A stretch of 64,000 nt of DNA from Syngnathus acus. Taxonomy: Eukaryota > Chordata > Actinopteri > Syngnathiformes > Syngnathidae. This document shows, one piece after another, positions 35,799 to 46,283 of this stretch. The notes under the pieces are model-generated. The model was not told where the DNA came from and did no database searches. It saw nothing but the letters and a program-made list of their open reading frames with translations. The DNA lies in NCBI RefSeq assembly GCF_901709675.1, contig NC_051087.1, positions 14,748,067 through 14,812,066 of the forward strand, written 5' to 3'. The number at the start of each line of letters is the position of its first letter. The stretch's first letter is position 1. The position numbers and the translations under genes are program-made.

Positions 35799-36397
35799 CG
35801 CGGGCCCGGGGAGAACATGCAAACTCCACACAGGGAGGGCCAGAGGTGGAATCGAACCCGCACCCTCCTAACCGTGAGGCGGACGTGCTACCCAGTGCGC
35901 CGCCGAGCCGCCGTAGATTAAATCCAATTGAATTATTTATTTGAATTATTTTGTACAGCGGTGACATTTTAGACATTTTACTTTAACAGTCATATTATGA
36001 TTTGTTTGAGCTTTTCTATCTTACAGCTTTATTAGAGCTTTTCTATCTACCAACTACCTGTTTATTATTGTGGCACAACATCAAATATACTGTCTGAGTG
36101 AGCTTGAAGCTTACTGCAAGTCAACTACCTGCAAGCAGAGTGTGCGATTTTTCCCTGTGTTCTTTCTGATTGGCAGGACAAGGCCAGCAGAAAGGAATCC
36201 AAAACAATGATAAATAAGGTTGGACTGATGATCTTATTTAACAAATCAAAACAAACTAAGGGAGCTTATGAGCATCATCATATTTTGAGCGCCGATGATT
36301 TGCCACCTTTAGTTGATGATTGTTTGCTGCCTTGACATGTCTTCAGTGGTTTGCTCTGCCCACAGTGCAGATTCGTATTTGTAAAAATAAAATCCCA

Positions 36398-36475
36398 GGC
36401 GGGCATCACGGTGATGCACTTGTTAGCACATCCGCCTCAGTGCGGAGTTTGTGGGTTTGATTCCACCTTCAGCCA
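36398..36475 (+). repeat. SINE head fragment
   Basis: GGGCATCACGGTGATGCACT and a B-box-like GGTTTGATTCC near 36454 match the head of the tRNA-type SINE family. The body is missing. Confidence 0.6.
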
Positions 36476-37140
36476 TATCTGCAATAGTAGACAAAATATA
36501 GTCTTGTCTAGAAAATACTTTTATACCTAATTACAATTTATTTGTTAAGGGTATCCCCATTGAGATGCAGCATCTCGTTTTCAAGAGGGACCCAAAATAT
36601 ACCTCAAAATCATTTTTTTTTCTTCTGTGTAAAATCTGCATGCAGCAGTTTCCAACCTTGATAACCACCAGGAGGAAGAGTGTAAATATTGAAATGATCG
36701 CATGTCTCCTATCTTATCCCTGATTGGTGGAATTGGTGGTGTTACAACTCTCCTCATGTTACAAGCTTACCCAGTCTCCCCTAAGTCTTACTCCTGTCAA
36801 CAGTCTGATGAGATGCTTCAGAAATATGTCTCGTCCAGCTTGCAGCTGCAAAAAGATTTTCTCCAGGGCATCTTTAAACTGCACTTATGCAAGCTACACA
36901 CTGAAGAAAAAGCGTTCTTCTGTTTGAACAATAATTTATACAAAGTGACTTCAACATCATCATGTGCCAGATGTGCCTACCTTACAGAATAATTATTACT
37001 TATATTATTTAGCAAGAGCGTTGTTGAGCCACAGGAGTCATTAGGATAGTTATATTTGCCAGATGAAAACAGATGCTTCATAGTCATTAATTTACATCCT
37101 CACAGAGGATTTATCTTAGAGTGTAATACAGTTTTATCAA
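36476..37140. other. Non-coding sequence downstream of chemokine gene
   Basis: A 96-residue plus-strand frame (36702-36992) has no signal peptide logic or known motif and is probably chance. Nothing else recognised. Confidence 0.4.
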
Positions 37141-37147
37141 AATCAAC

Positions 37148-37153
37148 TTTATT
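37148..37153 (-). terminator. Poly(A) signal of the chemokine gene
   Basis: AATAAA on the minus strand, about 295 nt after the stop codon at 37448-37450. Confidence 0.6.
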
Positions 37154-37189
37154 CAGTTTTTGACAGTAAGGAAATAACATTTATACAAA

Positions 37190-37198
37190 AATAAATAA
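37190..37198 (-). promoter_or_regulatory. AU-rich element in chemokine 3' UTR
   Basis: On the minus strand the sequence is TTATTTATT, the UUAUUUAUU nonamer that recruits ARE-binding decay factors to cytokine mRNAs. It lies about 40 nt before the AATAAA signal. Confidence 0.6.
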
Positions 37199-37447
37199 AC
37201 TCCCATAAATAATATACATTCAAATGTGATTGGATATAAACAGTAGACTTTACACAGACTTGCTGTTATAAAACCTAAACATATTTGTGCATATACCCTC
37301 TGATTTTACACTGCATTGTATCCCCGTCCTGCCTCTTTTTTCCAAACTCTTTTCTCAACATTCTTGGGCTTTTATGCCGTTGCTTTCACACGTGAGTTCT
37401 GGAACTCTGGTGCAGTTCCTTTCTTGAAGATCTGCTGCACATTACAT

Positions 37448-37636
37448 TCACTCTGCTTTTCTTTTCCTTTCGATGCACTCCATCTTCCGGTTCTCAGCTT
37501 TGTTTATCCTTGAAAAAGTGACGGGGGAAAGTTGGGTATTGGCCAACGCACTAATACAAAACATCTGGACGCGTTTAGTGTGCCTTTGTTTTCCCAGCTC
37601 CTTGTGAAATCTGTGTGTGCGTGCGTACGTGTGTGT

Positions 37637-37679
<43 letters not shown>

Positions 37680-38299
37680 CGTGCGTGTGCGTGTGTGTGC
37701 ATGTGTGCGTGTGTGTGTGTGTGCTGTTTCTGGAAGATTCTTTTGGGATCTCAGAAGCATTTTCTTTTTAAGAGACTCAGATGATATCATGTGTGCAATG
37801 TGCATCCATCAAAAGTTAAGACTAAAGTTAGAGTTACTATGTGTATCGTCTTACCTGTCCCAGCACCTAAAAAAAGCTCTGGCCAGCTTTCCCTCTGTGT
37901 TTATGCAGATTCTTTCCGTGGCATTGTCTGGCCTGTTCATAGTGACACTGGAAAAAAAACACTAAGTAAAACTGGAATCAAAGTCAGCACAGCACAACTA
38001 ACGAGAGGGCTCAAGCTTCAGATATTCACTTACATCAGTTCTGTTTTATCACATCCGGGTCTCTTTTCAAGTACTTGGAAATCGGACATATTGCCTTTGA
38101 TGAATTTGATTGTGTTGTGACATGAGCAACGACCAGGAAAGTCGTGAGCTGAAATAAAGATTAAGAGGACATTAGCAAAAAACAAAATACAACAATAGCC
38201 AAGCTTATTTTCACACTTGAACTCACCTCGATAGGGATGTATGCAAAATCCAGCCACAACAACCAGCAGGAGTGCAAAGCTGTTCACAGCCAAAGCCAT
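37448..38299 (-). CDS. CXC chemokine, CXCL9/10/11-like, complete, 4 exons
   Basis: A secreted chemokine, 113 residues, from exons 38227-38299, 38034-38148, 37855-37947 and 37448-37508. All three introns have GT-AG borders (donors GTGAGT, GTAAGT, GTAAGA) and phases 1, 2, 2 join cleanly. Residues 1 to about 20 ([19 protein letters not shown]) form a signal peptide. The chemokine fold shows as CSC (Cys32, Cys34), Cys57 in RPGCDK and Cys77 in RICINTEG, giving the expected 32-57 and 34-77 disulfides. FPGR precedes the CXC, so there is no ELR motif, as in the CXCR3 ligands. The C-terminus is basic (IERKRKAE). Two extra cysteines, Cys91 and Cys105, lie in the C-terminal helix region, and NAT at 71-73 is a possible N-glycosylation site. 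The exact orthologue is not settled, because fish CXCL11-type genes are duplicated. No other copy is in the window. Confidence 0.9.
37612..37723. repeat. (TG)n/(GCGT)n microsatellite in chemokine intron 3
   Basis: Lies between exon 4 (37448-37508) and exon 3 (37855-37947). TG units alternate with GTGCG units. Confidence 0.92.
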
Positions 38300-38373
38300 G
38301 TTTCTGTATCAATGTCCTCACAAGAGCTCAAATAGTCGAGAAAGGACTGGAAGGCTTCTGACAATCTCCTCCT

Positions 38374-38381
38374 GTTTTATA
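38374..38381 (-). promoter_or_regulatory. TATA box of chemokine gene
   Basis: TATAAAAC on the minus strand, 75 bp before the ATG. With the usual spacing transcription would begin near 38345-38350, giving a 5' UTR of about 50 nt. Confidence 0.7.
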
Positions 38382-38393
38382 CTGAGAGTGAGT

Positions 38394-38403
38394 GGGGTTT
38401 TCC
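38394..38403. promoter_or_regulatory. NF-kappaB site in chemokine promoter
   Basis: GGGGTTTTCC fits GGGRNNYYCC at all ten positions, 12 bp upstream of the TATA box. Confidence 0.62.
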
Positions 38404-38449
38404 CGAAGCCCATGCTTTTTCCCATCAAACCGAACCTAAAGCATGCACT

Positions 38450-38458
38450 GGAATTTCC
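38450..38458. promoter_or_regulatory. Second kappaB-like site
   Basis: GGAATTTCC, a kappaB half-palindrome type, about 70 bp upstream of the TATA box. Confidence 0.45.
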
Positions 38459-38498
38459 ACACTCTCCATGGAGACACACACTGGAATATGGCCAGCAA

Positions 38499-38511
38499 GA
38501 AGCGAAAGTGA
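38499..38511. promoter_or_regulatory. ISRE-like site
   Basis: GAAGCGAAAGTGA differs by one base from the GAAANNGAAA core and carries the GAAAGTGA half typical of interferon-response elements, about 120 bp upstream of the TATA box. Confidence 0.45.
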
Positions 38512-39079
38512 GCTGTCAGATGAAGTGGAGCAATAGTTTTTGGCAAAAAAAAGCTCGTTCATTTCTAGTCAAATGCAACTTCCAGTAAAATGGGAAAAAA
38601 TGGTGCCCTCCTAGATATCTAGCTAAAACATATTGGTTGTGTCCAATTCAAAGTATTTTGACATATGAAAATAACTAACTTAGGAATGATACATTTGACT
38701 GAATACATTGACTTTAGGAACTGCAAGAGTGGCTGTACAAAAATGTACTGTTACACTAAAGTAACACTTAAAGTAAAAGCTACTGATTTATACTGCAGGA
38801 AAATGCAGTCAGATGAGGTACAACATAAATGGCATTACGTACAATATATTCAGTATATATACAGTGGATGCCCGCAATATTGTGGTTTGGTACCAGATTC
38901 AGATTACAATATTTGCAGGATTTCTTTTTCAATGTAAAGATTTGTTGTTGTTTTTTGCTTTTAGGGGGCTGCAAATTTTGGGTTAAATTCATTTTTTGTA
39001 ATGCATATGTAATAACCGTCAATTACTATATATGGAGAAGCATTTTATAATTCGTATGATAAAAATACACTAATTTCCC

Positions 39080-39300
39080 CCCTATACACAGTGGTACTAC
39101 TACTTATGAACTTAATTGGTTCCACGATCAGGTTTGTAAGTAGAAACGTTTGTAAGTAGAAGCAATGTTTTCTATAGGAATTAGTGATGTGCATTCCAGT
39201 TCTTTTAGGTGAACTGAATCTTTAGAATCAGTTCACTCAAAAGATTCGTTCAAACGAATCGTTCAATGAATCGTGAACGGGAAGTTACATCATTTTCTTC
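39080..39300. repeat. Fragments of small dispersed repeats
   Basis: GTTTGTAAGTAGAAACG and its near copy GTTTGTAAGTAGAAGC at about 39132-39165 are direct repeats. The GAATCGTTCAATGAATCGTG palindromic stretch near 39255 looks like a separate short repeat. Boundaries were not found. Confidence 0.4.
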
Positions 39301-39600
39301 TTCGTTTTGTTTTACGGCGAGGTAGCACTAGCTTCAATGGGCATTACTGACACCTACTGGTTGAAGTTATATATGAAAGTAAAAAAACAAGCTTTTTCGA
39401 TTCTTCATTTTCATGCCGTTTTTTTCTTTCGGTCTTGCGCGAATGTGCTTGCGCTATTCTATGTGCGCGATGTTATCCATTCACCGTTTGCCTCCCGGAC
39501 CCGGATGTTGTTTTAGCGATCAGCGAACGGCGTGGGTGATGTTCGATTTTTTTTCCTGTGCGCGCGCGCCCCTACTGGAAAAATTCCTGGCTACGCCACT

Positions 39601-40914
39601 GTCTACACCAGGGGTGGGCAAACTTTTTGACTCGCGGGCCGAACTGGGTTCTAAATTTGTACCGGAGGGCCGAACCAGGAGCAGATGGATGTAGTGTTTG
39701 TGTGAAGTAATATAAGCGACCTGTAAAGGTCATTGCATAAAAGATTTTGGCCTTTAGTAGGTAGTAAAGCATGGATATTACAAACAAGTTTTTGAAAACA
39801 AATGCATTTATTAACAGCATTAAAAAAAATTAAAATAATTCACTAAAAATCTGCTATCAGTGATTCTCATAAAATACGACACTGTTATTATGAATAACAG
39901 TCTCCATCACTTCAGTGCCTGCAGGTCAGATTAATGAAAGATGTTTATCTTATGAGATCACATCAAACAGCAAACATTCTGACCAAATATATCATCTTGA
40001 AGAATCGGTGAAAGCATACATCCAAATAAAGTAATCAAAACGGCAACACGGTGAGGGGTATCTGAACATCAGAGCAGAGTTTTAACTCACAAACACCTGG
40101 TAACAGAGGTGAGGAAACGGGAAACACTTCCTTAAAGTAAGCCTTAAGAACTTTACAGGTTAAGATTAGTCGCAAACAGGTGGTGCATCAATGTCCTTGA
40201 GCATCCTGCATTGTTTGAAAATGAGAATGGTCGCTAGTTTCAATCCCTGCTATGTGTACAAATCATATTCAAAATGCATTTTTTTACAACAAACTTGAGA
40301 GCCTCCCCTTCATTTTCAGAGGGAACAGTGTTGTTGGTCTCCCTTTTTTGCTAGTGCATCATAGTCTGGAGTAAGATTTGTTGTGGCAATTCTTAGGAGA
40401 GATCCGTTTACCTCGATCTGTGACGGGTTGATGTGGCTGAACGTCACGTCGCGTACGTCGAGCCAAATTGGCCACTCTTTTAACATTCGGCACTCACTTC
40501 TTTTCTTCGGGCCACTCATTTTAATGGAAGGATTCCAGGGGAAGGTTTGTGGGTGGCTTTAGCGTAAAACTGTATCTGAAAGCTCAGCGAGCGAATTACA
40601 AGAATGCTGTCGTCACAGCCCACGCTCTAAATTCGGGACTGATACAAATAGAGCGCGAGTGCGCCATGTCCGTACTACTGAGTACGTACGTACACGCACT
40701 TGTGAGTGTGCACCGAGCTTTCTGACACGGCTTCCGGTAGTAAATGCGCAGGCGAGCGGTTCCCCATCTACTGGGGAAACGCAGTCATTGCAGGCAAAAT
40801 GACAAAAAAAAAAGTTTAATAATACAATTAATTCAGGGTTGGCGGGCCGCATTAAACGGTCCCGTGGGCCGGATGTGGCCCGCGGGCCGTAGTTTGCCCA
40901 CCCCTGGTCTACAC
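39601..40914 (-). mobile_element. Non-autonomous hAT, copy C
   Basis: The element spans 39609-40906 (1298 bp) with target copies GTCTACAC at 39601-39608 and 40907-40914. Orientation is as in copy A. The 67-residue relic frame is open at 40316-40519 (minus), with TTNLTPD and a final Leu as small changes. Confidence 0.95.
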
Positions 40915-42690
40915 TAATACCTGTCCAGCTTACCTGGGTGTCCCACCTGAAGACTAAAGCTTTTGCTGGTATAGCTCTTAGGGTCACTGAGGCACGCAAA
41001 CCCCCTGACCACAATAAGGTGGCAATCCCTCAGGGGGGGGAACATATCATATGAATGTTATATTCACTATTATTTGAGTTGTTGTTAATCATTAGTTGTA
41101 TCACGGGTCGCTACGACGAGTTTGGTGGAGTTTTTACAGCTTCTTCCAACTCCTACCGCGCTGACTGTAACTTGACACTCGCTGGCTGCGTCTTGCCTCA
41201 TTTGCATACTCACAGTGATTGGATGTTTACGGAGGGGCGCGGAGTCCTGACAGCAGGCTGTGTGAGGACACACAAAGCATGAGAGAAGAGGGGGGGGCTG
41301 ATTAACGTGTGTTTCTATCAGCGGAATTTTCACTTCTAAAAGTTTGATTTGAGGGGGCAGGACATCTGTTTGAGGGGGCGTTGCCCCCTCTTGCCCCTGC
41401 GTAGAGCCGGCCCCGATTATGCGCTCCATAATTAATATTGGACAATTTCCCACGGCACAGCTGAACATCTCTCACGGCACACCAGTGAGCCGCGGCAAAG
41501 TGGTTGGGAAACACACCAGAGGCGGTCCTGGTTACTTTTGCGCCCTGGGCAAAACCATCCATTCCTGAAGCATCTGAGAGCGCGGCCACAGGTCTGCTGC
41601 CATCTTCTGGTGGAATGCAAAATTGCTTTTATTTCTACTGTGCTCAACAGTGTTGACTGACGGGCCACATATTAATTTTATACCAGTCTGCGGGCAGGTG
41701 GAAATTTGAGCATTAGGCCCCTCAGCTGGACTTTAGACATACTTGCCCTACACGAATTGTAATGACTGCTGTTTTACAACCGTCAAGTATTTTACAACTC
41801 TACTCGTTTTGATTTCATGACATGTGCAAACTGGACAATTTAAATGACTGCCGTTTTGCAACCGTCACGTATTTACAACTCTACTCGTTTTGATTTCATG
41901 ACATGTGCATGCTGGACAATTTCAGCACAATTGAAATACAATCTGTCCACTGTCTCAAGCACAATTTAGCCAATCAGAAACCTGGCAGAGCAACATCATT
42001 CGATTTTGTTCGGCATTCAATGTCTCAGTCTCGCAAATGAGCACTTAATTGTGTACATGGAATTCAGGAGATGACGCGACTAATATATGTTGCATTTATG
42101 ACCAAAATAAGCATAAGTAAGGTGATAACACCACACATTCTATTGTTAAACTTGTATTGTTAAATTTCAATTCATTAGATTATTTCACACATTTCATATT
42201 AAACAAGTCATTAAACATGAGTCAGCATGAGTACACATTACCGGCAAACACATACATATACATGTTAGAAATGTTTAACATCTTCAAACGTGACAGACAA
42301 AATAGCTTATGTGTGGTACATGACGAAAACAATCGTTAAATACAACCAATTGCTTCTCCATTTGTATGCAGCAACAAAGCTTCAGGTCACTTCCGAATTG
42401 GTTATTGTTCCATTAGACGTCACAATGATAGGGTTTGTGGCTCAGCCACACATAATAATTTTCAATCCAAAATATGTAACACATTTAACACTGACAATTA
42501 TTTTCTGAGCAGATTGGGACAGAAAAAAACACTCTTGACACCACCCCAGACCACAGCATAATTGCTCAGCAGGAGCTTTCAGACACCCGAGAATCAATTG
42601 GTCAAACAAATATTCAGTAAAATACCAGGTTGACCAATTATGATTCAGACAAGATCATTGTTTTGTTTTGTTTTCAGTATGTATAAGGGG
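40915..42690. other. Non-coding sequence, nothing recognised
   Basis: Contains short repeated pieces such as AACTCTACTCGTTTTGATTT at about 41797 and 41877, an 80-bp local duplication, but no coding exon. Confidence 0.45.
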
Positions 42691-42903
42691 CCTTGACTTT
42701 TCAGTGTCGATTTTTTTTTTATTTCTGCTGCAAGCCAAAATTAGCCTTAGTTAAGTTTTGTTTTTGGAGAATGCTGTGTTGCGCAATGTCAAAGTGTCCA
42801 TCCAAATATACACCAGGCATGGGGAGTTGTGCGCTCTGCTTCCTTTCTCTCACGCCACATTGTTGGACGTCTCCTGCACAAATCCTGCCAACACTAGACC
42901 ACC

Positions 42904-43080
<177 letters not shown>

Positions 43081-43442
43081 AGACACACGCGTGCGCACTC
43101 GCTCACACACATGATTGTGGTCACAGTACTTCAGGGAAAGCAAAATTAAAACATGGATAGGAGACCACATGCACAGGATATGGATTCCTAAAAATGTTTA
43201 GGCTTTGTCCTTCTCTTGCTAAACTAAATTAAGACCAACATAGTACAAGCCCAAAAATGAGTTATTTCAAAAATAATTCTTTGAGTATTGTTGAAACCTC
43301 AGGCAAGCTGTACTTCAGTATTTCGGAAAGGGAATCAGATCCGTTTTGAAAAGTGGCTCGGTTTGCATGATTGAATCATGAGTTGTATTCCAAAGCAGAC
43401 TGCGGGGAGGGAATTCTATTGTTAAAGTTAAAACAAGATCAC

Positions 43443-43808
43443 TCACAGCAGGCTTTCACACAAATTCTGGTTAAAATGCAGCGATAGCTCACATTTTGCC
43501 TGCTCAGTTAAAGTGAGAGATTTATCCAGTATGTCCAGAGTCATCAAAGAGGTCCTTGAAGAATTTAGACATGTAGCTCGATTACCTCCAGTGGCTCTGA
43601 AGCATTTGCGTACCATCAAGTGACGATGACCTCTAAGGGGCCCATGTCGAGGGAAAGGGGCAGGCTGCGAAAGCTCTGTGATGGAGCCCATATCCTCCTC
43701 CAGTGTTTTTGAAAAACAGGCCAAGTCTTCGTCATCCTCATCACTCTCCTGAATTTCGCTTATCGTAGGAAGTCTTTCCACAGTAGAGAAGAGACACTTG
43801 GGCCTCAT
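43443..43808 (-). CDS. Possible coding exon, product unknown
   Basis: An open frame of 121 residues with protein-like, non-repetitive composition. It has an acidic patch near the start (SEIQESDEDDEDLACFSK), a Ser/Thr-rich middle and a C-terminal part rich in Leu. I do not recognise the family. A pyrimidine-rich acceptor (TTCTTCTAATCAG) stands just upstream at about 43828. The stop codon overlaps a good donor (CTGCT then GTGAGTGA), so the real exon may end at about 43446 and continue elsewhere. An in-frame TGA directly before the ATG means it is either a first coding exon or read from an acceptor inside the frame. It could also be chance. Confidence 0.4.
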   Translation of the reverse strand: MRPKCLFSTVERLPTISEIQESDEDDEDLACFSKTLEEDMGSITELSQPAPFPRHGPLRGHRHLMVRKCFRATGGNRATCLNSSRTSLMTLDILDKSLTLTEQAKCELSLHFNQNLCESLL

Positions 43809-43829
43809 TCAGCGCTTGGTGAAATCCTG

Positions 43830-44276
43830 ATTAGAAGAAATATTGTTATTATATCTATATGTTGTCTTCAAAACTTGTATTTGTCAGGCGATTTGGTAAA
43901 AATCCATGTGGCTATTAGCAAAACAGCACCACTGCTGGTAGCAGCTAGGAGATGCACTCATTTTGCCTCAAATGACATTGCCTCTAACCATTAGTTTTAT
44001 GAGCTGATGCCCATCCCAGGTTATTATGGGCAAGAGACGAGGCATTTTCTGGATCGGTCAGCAGCCAATCGCAACTACTGATGCTCAATCTCACCTTTGT
44101 ACTTTGTTCAATACAATCTTCAAGTAGCTTAACATATGTATACTCACCTTAAACTTAAAAGTATCAGGGAAAAACCCATACAAGCATTGGGGACAGCTCT
44201 CAATCTTCACCCAAGAACTGAGGACCTCTTGACTGTAAGGCAGACATGCTAACCATTTTCACCATCATCCCACCTT
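43830..44276. other. Non-coding sequence, nothing recognised
   Basis: Lies upstream (minus sense) of the possible exon. No repeat or exon recognised. Confidence 0.4.
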
Positions 44277-44284
44277 TTCTAAAA

Positions 44285-44662
44285 TTATATATCCGTCGAT
44301 CCATCCATTTCCCACCACCCATCCATCCATCCTCTGAACCGCTTCTCCTCATGAGGGTCGCGGGCGCGCTGGAGCTGATCCCTGCTGACCTCAGGCAGTA
44401 TGTGGGGCACACCCTGAACTGATGATCACCAGCCAATCGCAAGGCACACATAGACGAACAACCATTTGCACTCACATTCAAACAGCCGCTCGTGCTTGTT
44501 TTTGGGATGTGAGGGGGGAAGAAAACGGTGCACCCAGAGGCAACCCATGCAGGCACAGGGAGAACATGCAAACTCCACACAGGAAGGCCGAAGCCGGAAT
44601 TCAACCCAGCACCTCTGAACTGTGTGGGGGACGTGCTCACCAGTGCACCACTGTGCCACCTT
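44285..44662 (-). repeat. tRNA-type SINE, diverged
   Basis: The tail GATCCATCCATTTCC is at the left and the head (GTGGCACAGTGGTGCACTGG on the minus strand) at the right. It is flanked by the near-perfect duplication TTCTAAAATTA at about 44277 and 44660. It matches the 30.1-35.9 kb SINE along its length. Confidence 0.82.
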
Positions 44663-44669
44663 TCTAAAA

Positions 44670-46283
44670 TTAATTGCTCATAATATAGAATTATTACTGA
44701 TCATTTAACTGATTCATTAGTTATGATGCCTGGCAAAAGTCTTTGTCATTTCCTGAAGGATATTCTGGCAGTACCATCCCATTTCCATATGCCATGAGAA
44801 TGCGCGGTTAAGATAATGGATGTACTAAAAGCTGTCGTATACAAAAGAGTATCACTAGTGTCAAGAGAAAATGAACCCAGCTGAATGTGATGAAGGATAA
44901 CAGTGCTCTTCTCTATATTGTGTTTTAAAGCAGTTGACGCAAGTTAGGCAAGTTGAGAACTCTTCATGCCTACAATCTCATAGTATTCCTTCATACACAT
45001 ACAACCACAATATAAAAAGCTTCCATTGTGATTACTTTGTTTTGCTCCGACAGAAATACAACCATGTTTCCTTAGTTTCCTATTCATTCAAAATGCCGAG
45101 TACAACTAAAAGGTACATTTGTTTGGACCAATCTATCAATGACAACAAAAACATAAGAGTTGAATTTAAGAGTCGATCAAAACATTTGAGAAAGACTTTC
45201 ATGTTAATCAAATGAACATCACAAACTCTCAACTTACATAGCTATGACTGCCAAAAATGAGACTTTTAGGCATTCCATGTTTTCTACTGTGTCAGTTAGT
45301 CACTTGATACACTTTAGGTGGGACCAGACATTAAAATAAAACAAGACATGAAGAAAACATGGTGGTTTCTTAATTTTTTTTTCATGGCTCGGTACTGAAT
45401 CAGGTTCATGTGTTTACTAACTACCACTTACCTTCAAACTGTAGTGTAAAAACACACTTGTATCTGTAGTTATTTTTGTCAAGAATAATAACTAGAAAAA
45501 AATGCAGGTGACATTGACACTGACAAATTCCATTTTAAAAAGAATCATAACAGATGGTGCAGTGACCTTCTCCAGTAGAATCCAACTGTTTCACCTTTTG
45601 ATCCAGGTCAGATAACCTATCTGCATGTCAGAATTCCTGTGAAGTTGGCAGTACTTCCTAGTTTCCTGCTAGTTTTGCAAAGTTGCCGGCAGTCTGTGGA
45701 TGAACACACTACATCACAAATTATCTCAGCAAGAATGTGATGTAAGATGTGTGCTGTAACTTCTAACCGTCAGTGCATGAACCAAGTTACATAAGCATTT
45801 CTAATGGATTATCCTAATTAGGCTAGCAGGGACAATTATAGCTTTCAGAAAACCGTAAATAGAACTAAAGATGTGTGGTGTGACTTGAAGCGGGAAAAGA
45901 AAAGCGACAATGAAATGCAAGGCAAATATAAATGGTAAATACTAGTAATTGGACTGCACTTTCACGGTGCTTTACACTGTACGGTGTTTAAAGAGCTTTA
46001 CAATACCTCACATTCACCCATACGAATGCACGCACTTGCACATACACATGCACACACACGCGCACACACACACACACACTACTGTTTTAACTACACGGCA
46101 ACACTTTTTCAAAATGATGCAAAATCCATATTTATTTTAGCACAATACCTGACAGACCGTATGTATAGCGAACTCATTAGACCGCAGACCTCGTGATAGT
46201 TCCTTTATCATAGCAGAGCAGTAAAACATACACAAAAGAAACAGAGCAGGTAACAGTGAATGGGAGAAGTAAAACTCCCAATT
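44670..46283. other. Non-coding sequence with one short repeat
   Basis: No exon supported. At about 45930-46080 a dispersed repeat with GCTTTACA and CCTCACATTCACCCAT passes into a short CA-rich tract. Confidence 0.45.

Larger units (their letters stand above)
30353..35803 (-). mobile_element. Ty3/gypsy chromovirus, young and apparently intact
   Basis: LTRs lie at 30358-30900 and 35259-35798, with the 5-bp target copy CGCGG at 30353-30357 and 35799-35803. The LTRs differ by one substitution (near 30567 versus 35465) and one 3-bp indel at their end. A single uninterrupted gag-pol frame lies between. On the minus strand a polypurine tract (AGAGGGGGGGG) stands directly before the 3' LTR. All structural parts needed for retrotransposition appear to be present. 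Confidence 0.96.
30091..35926 (-). repeat. tRNA-type SINE split by gypsy element 2
   Basis: The SINE parts are 30104-30357 (body and (ATCC)n tail) and 35804-35913 (tRNA-like head, read on the minus strand). The head has a B box GGTTCGATTCC near 35853. The whole is flanked by the 13-bp duplication TAGATTAAATCCA at 30091-30103 and 35914-35926. Joined, the SINE is about 364 bp, the fullest copy of this family in the window. Confidence 0.9.

Noticed and set aside
36702-36992. A 96-residue plus-strand protein near the chemokine gene
   Set aside because: No domain, no alternate exon, no convincing start context.
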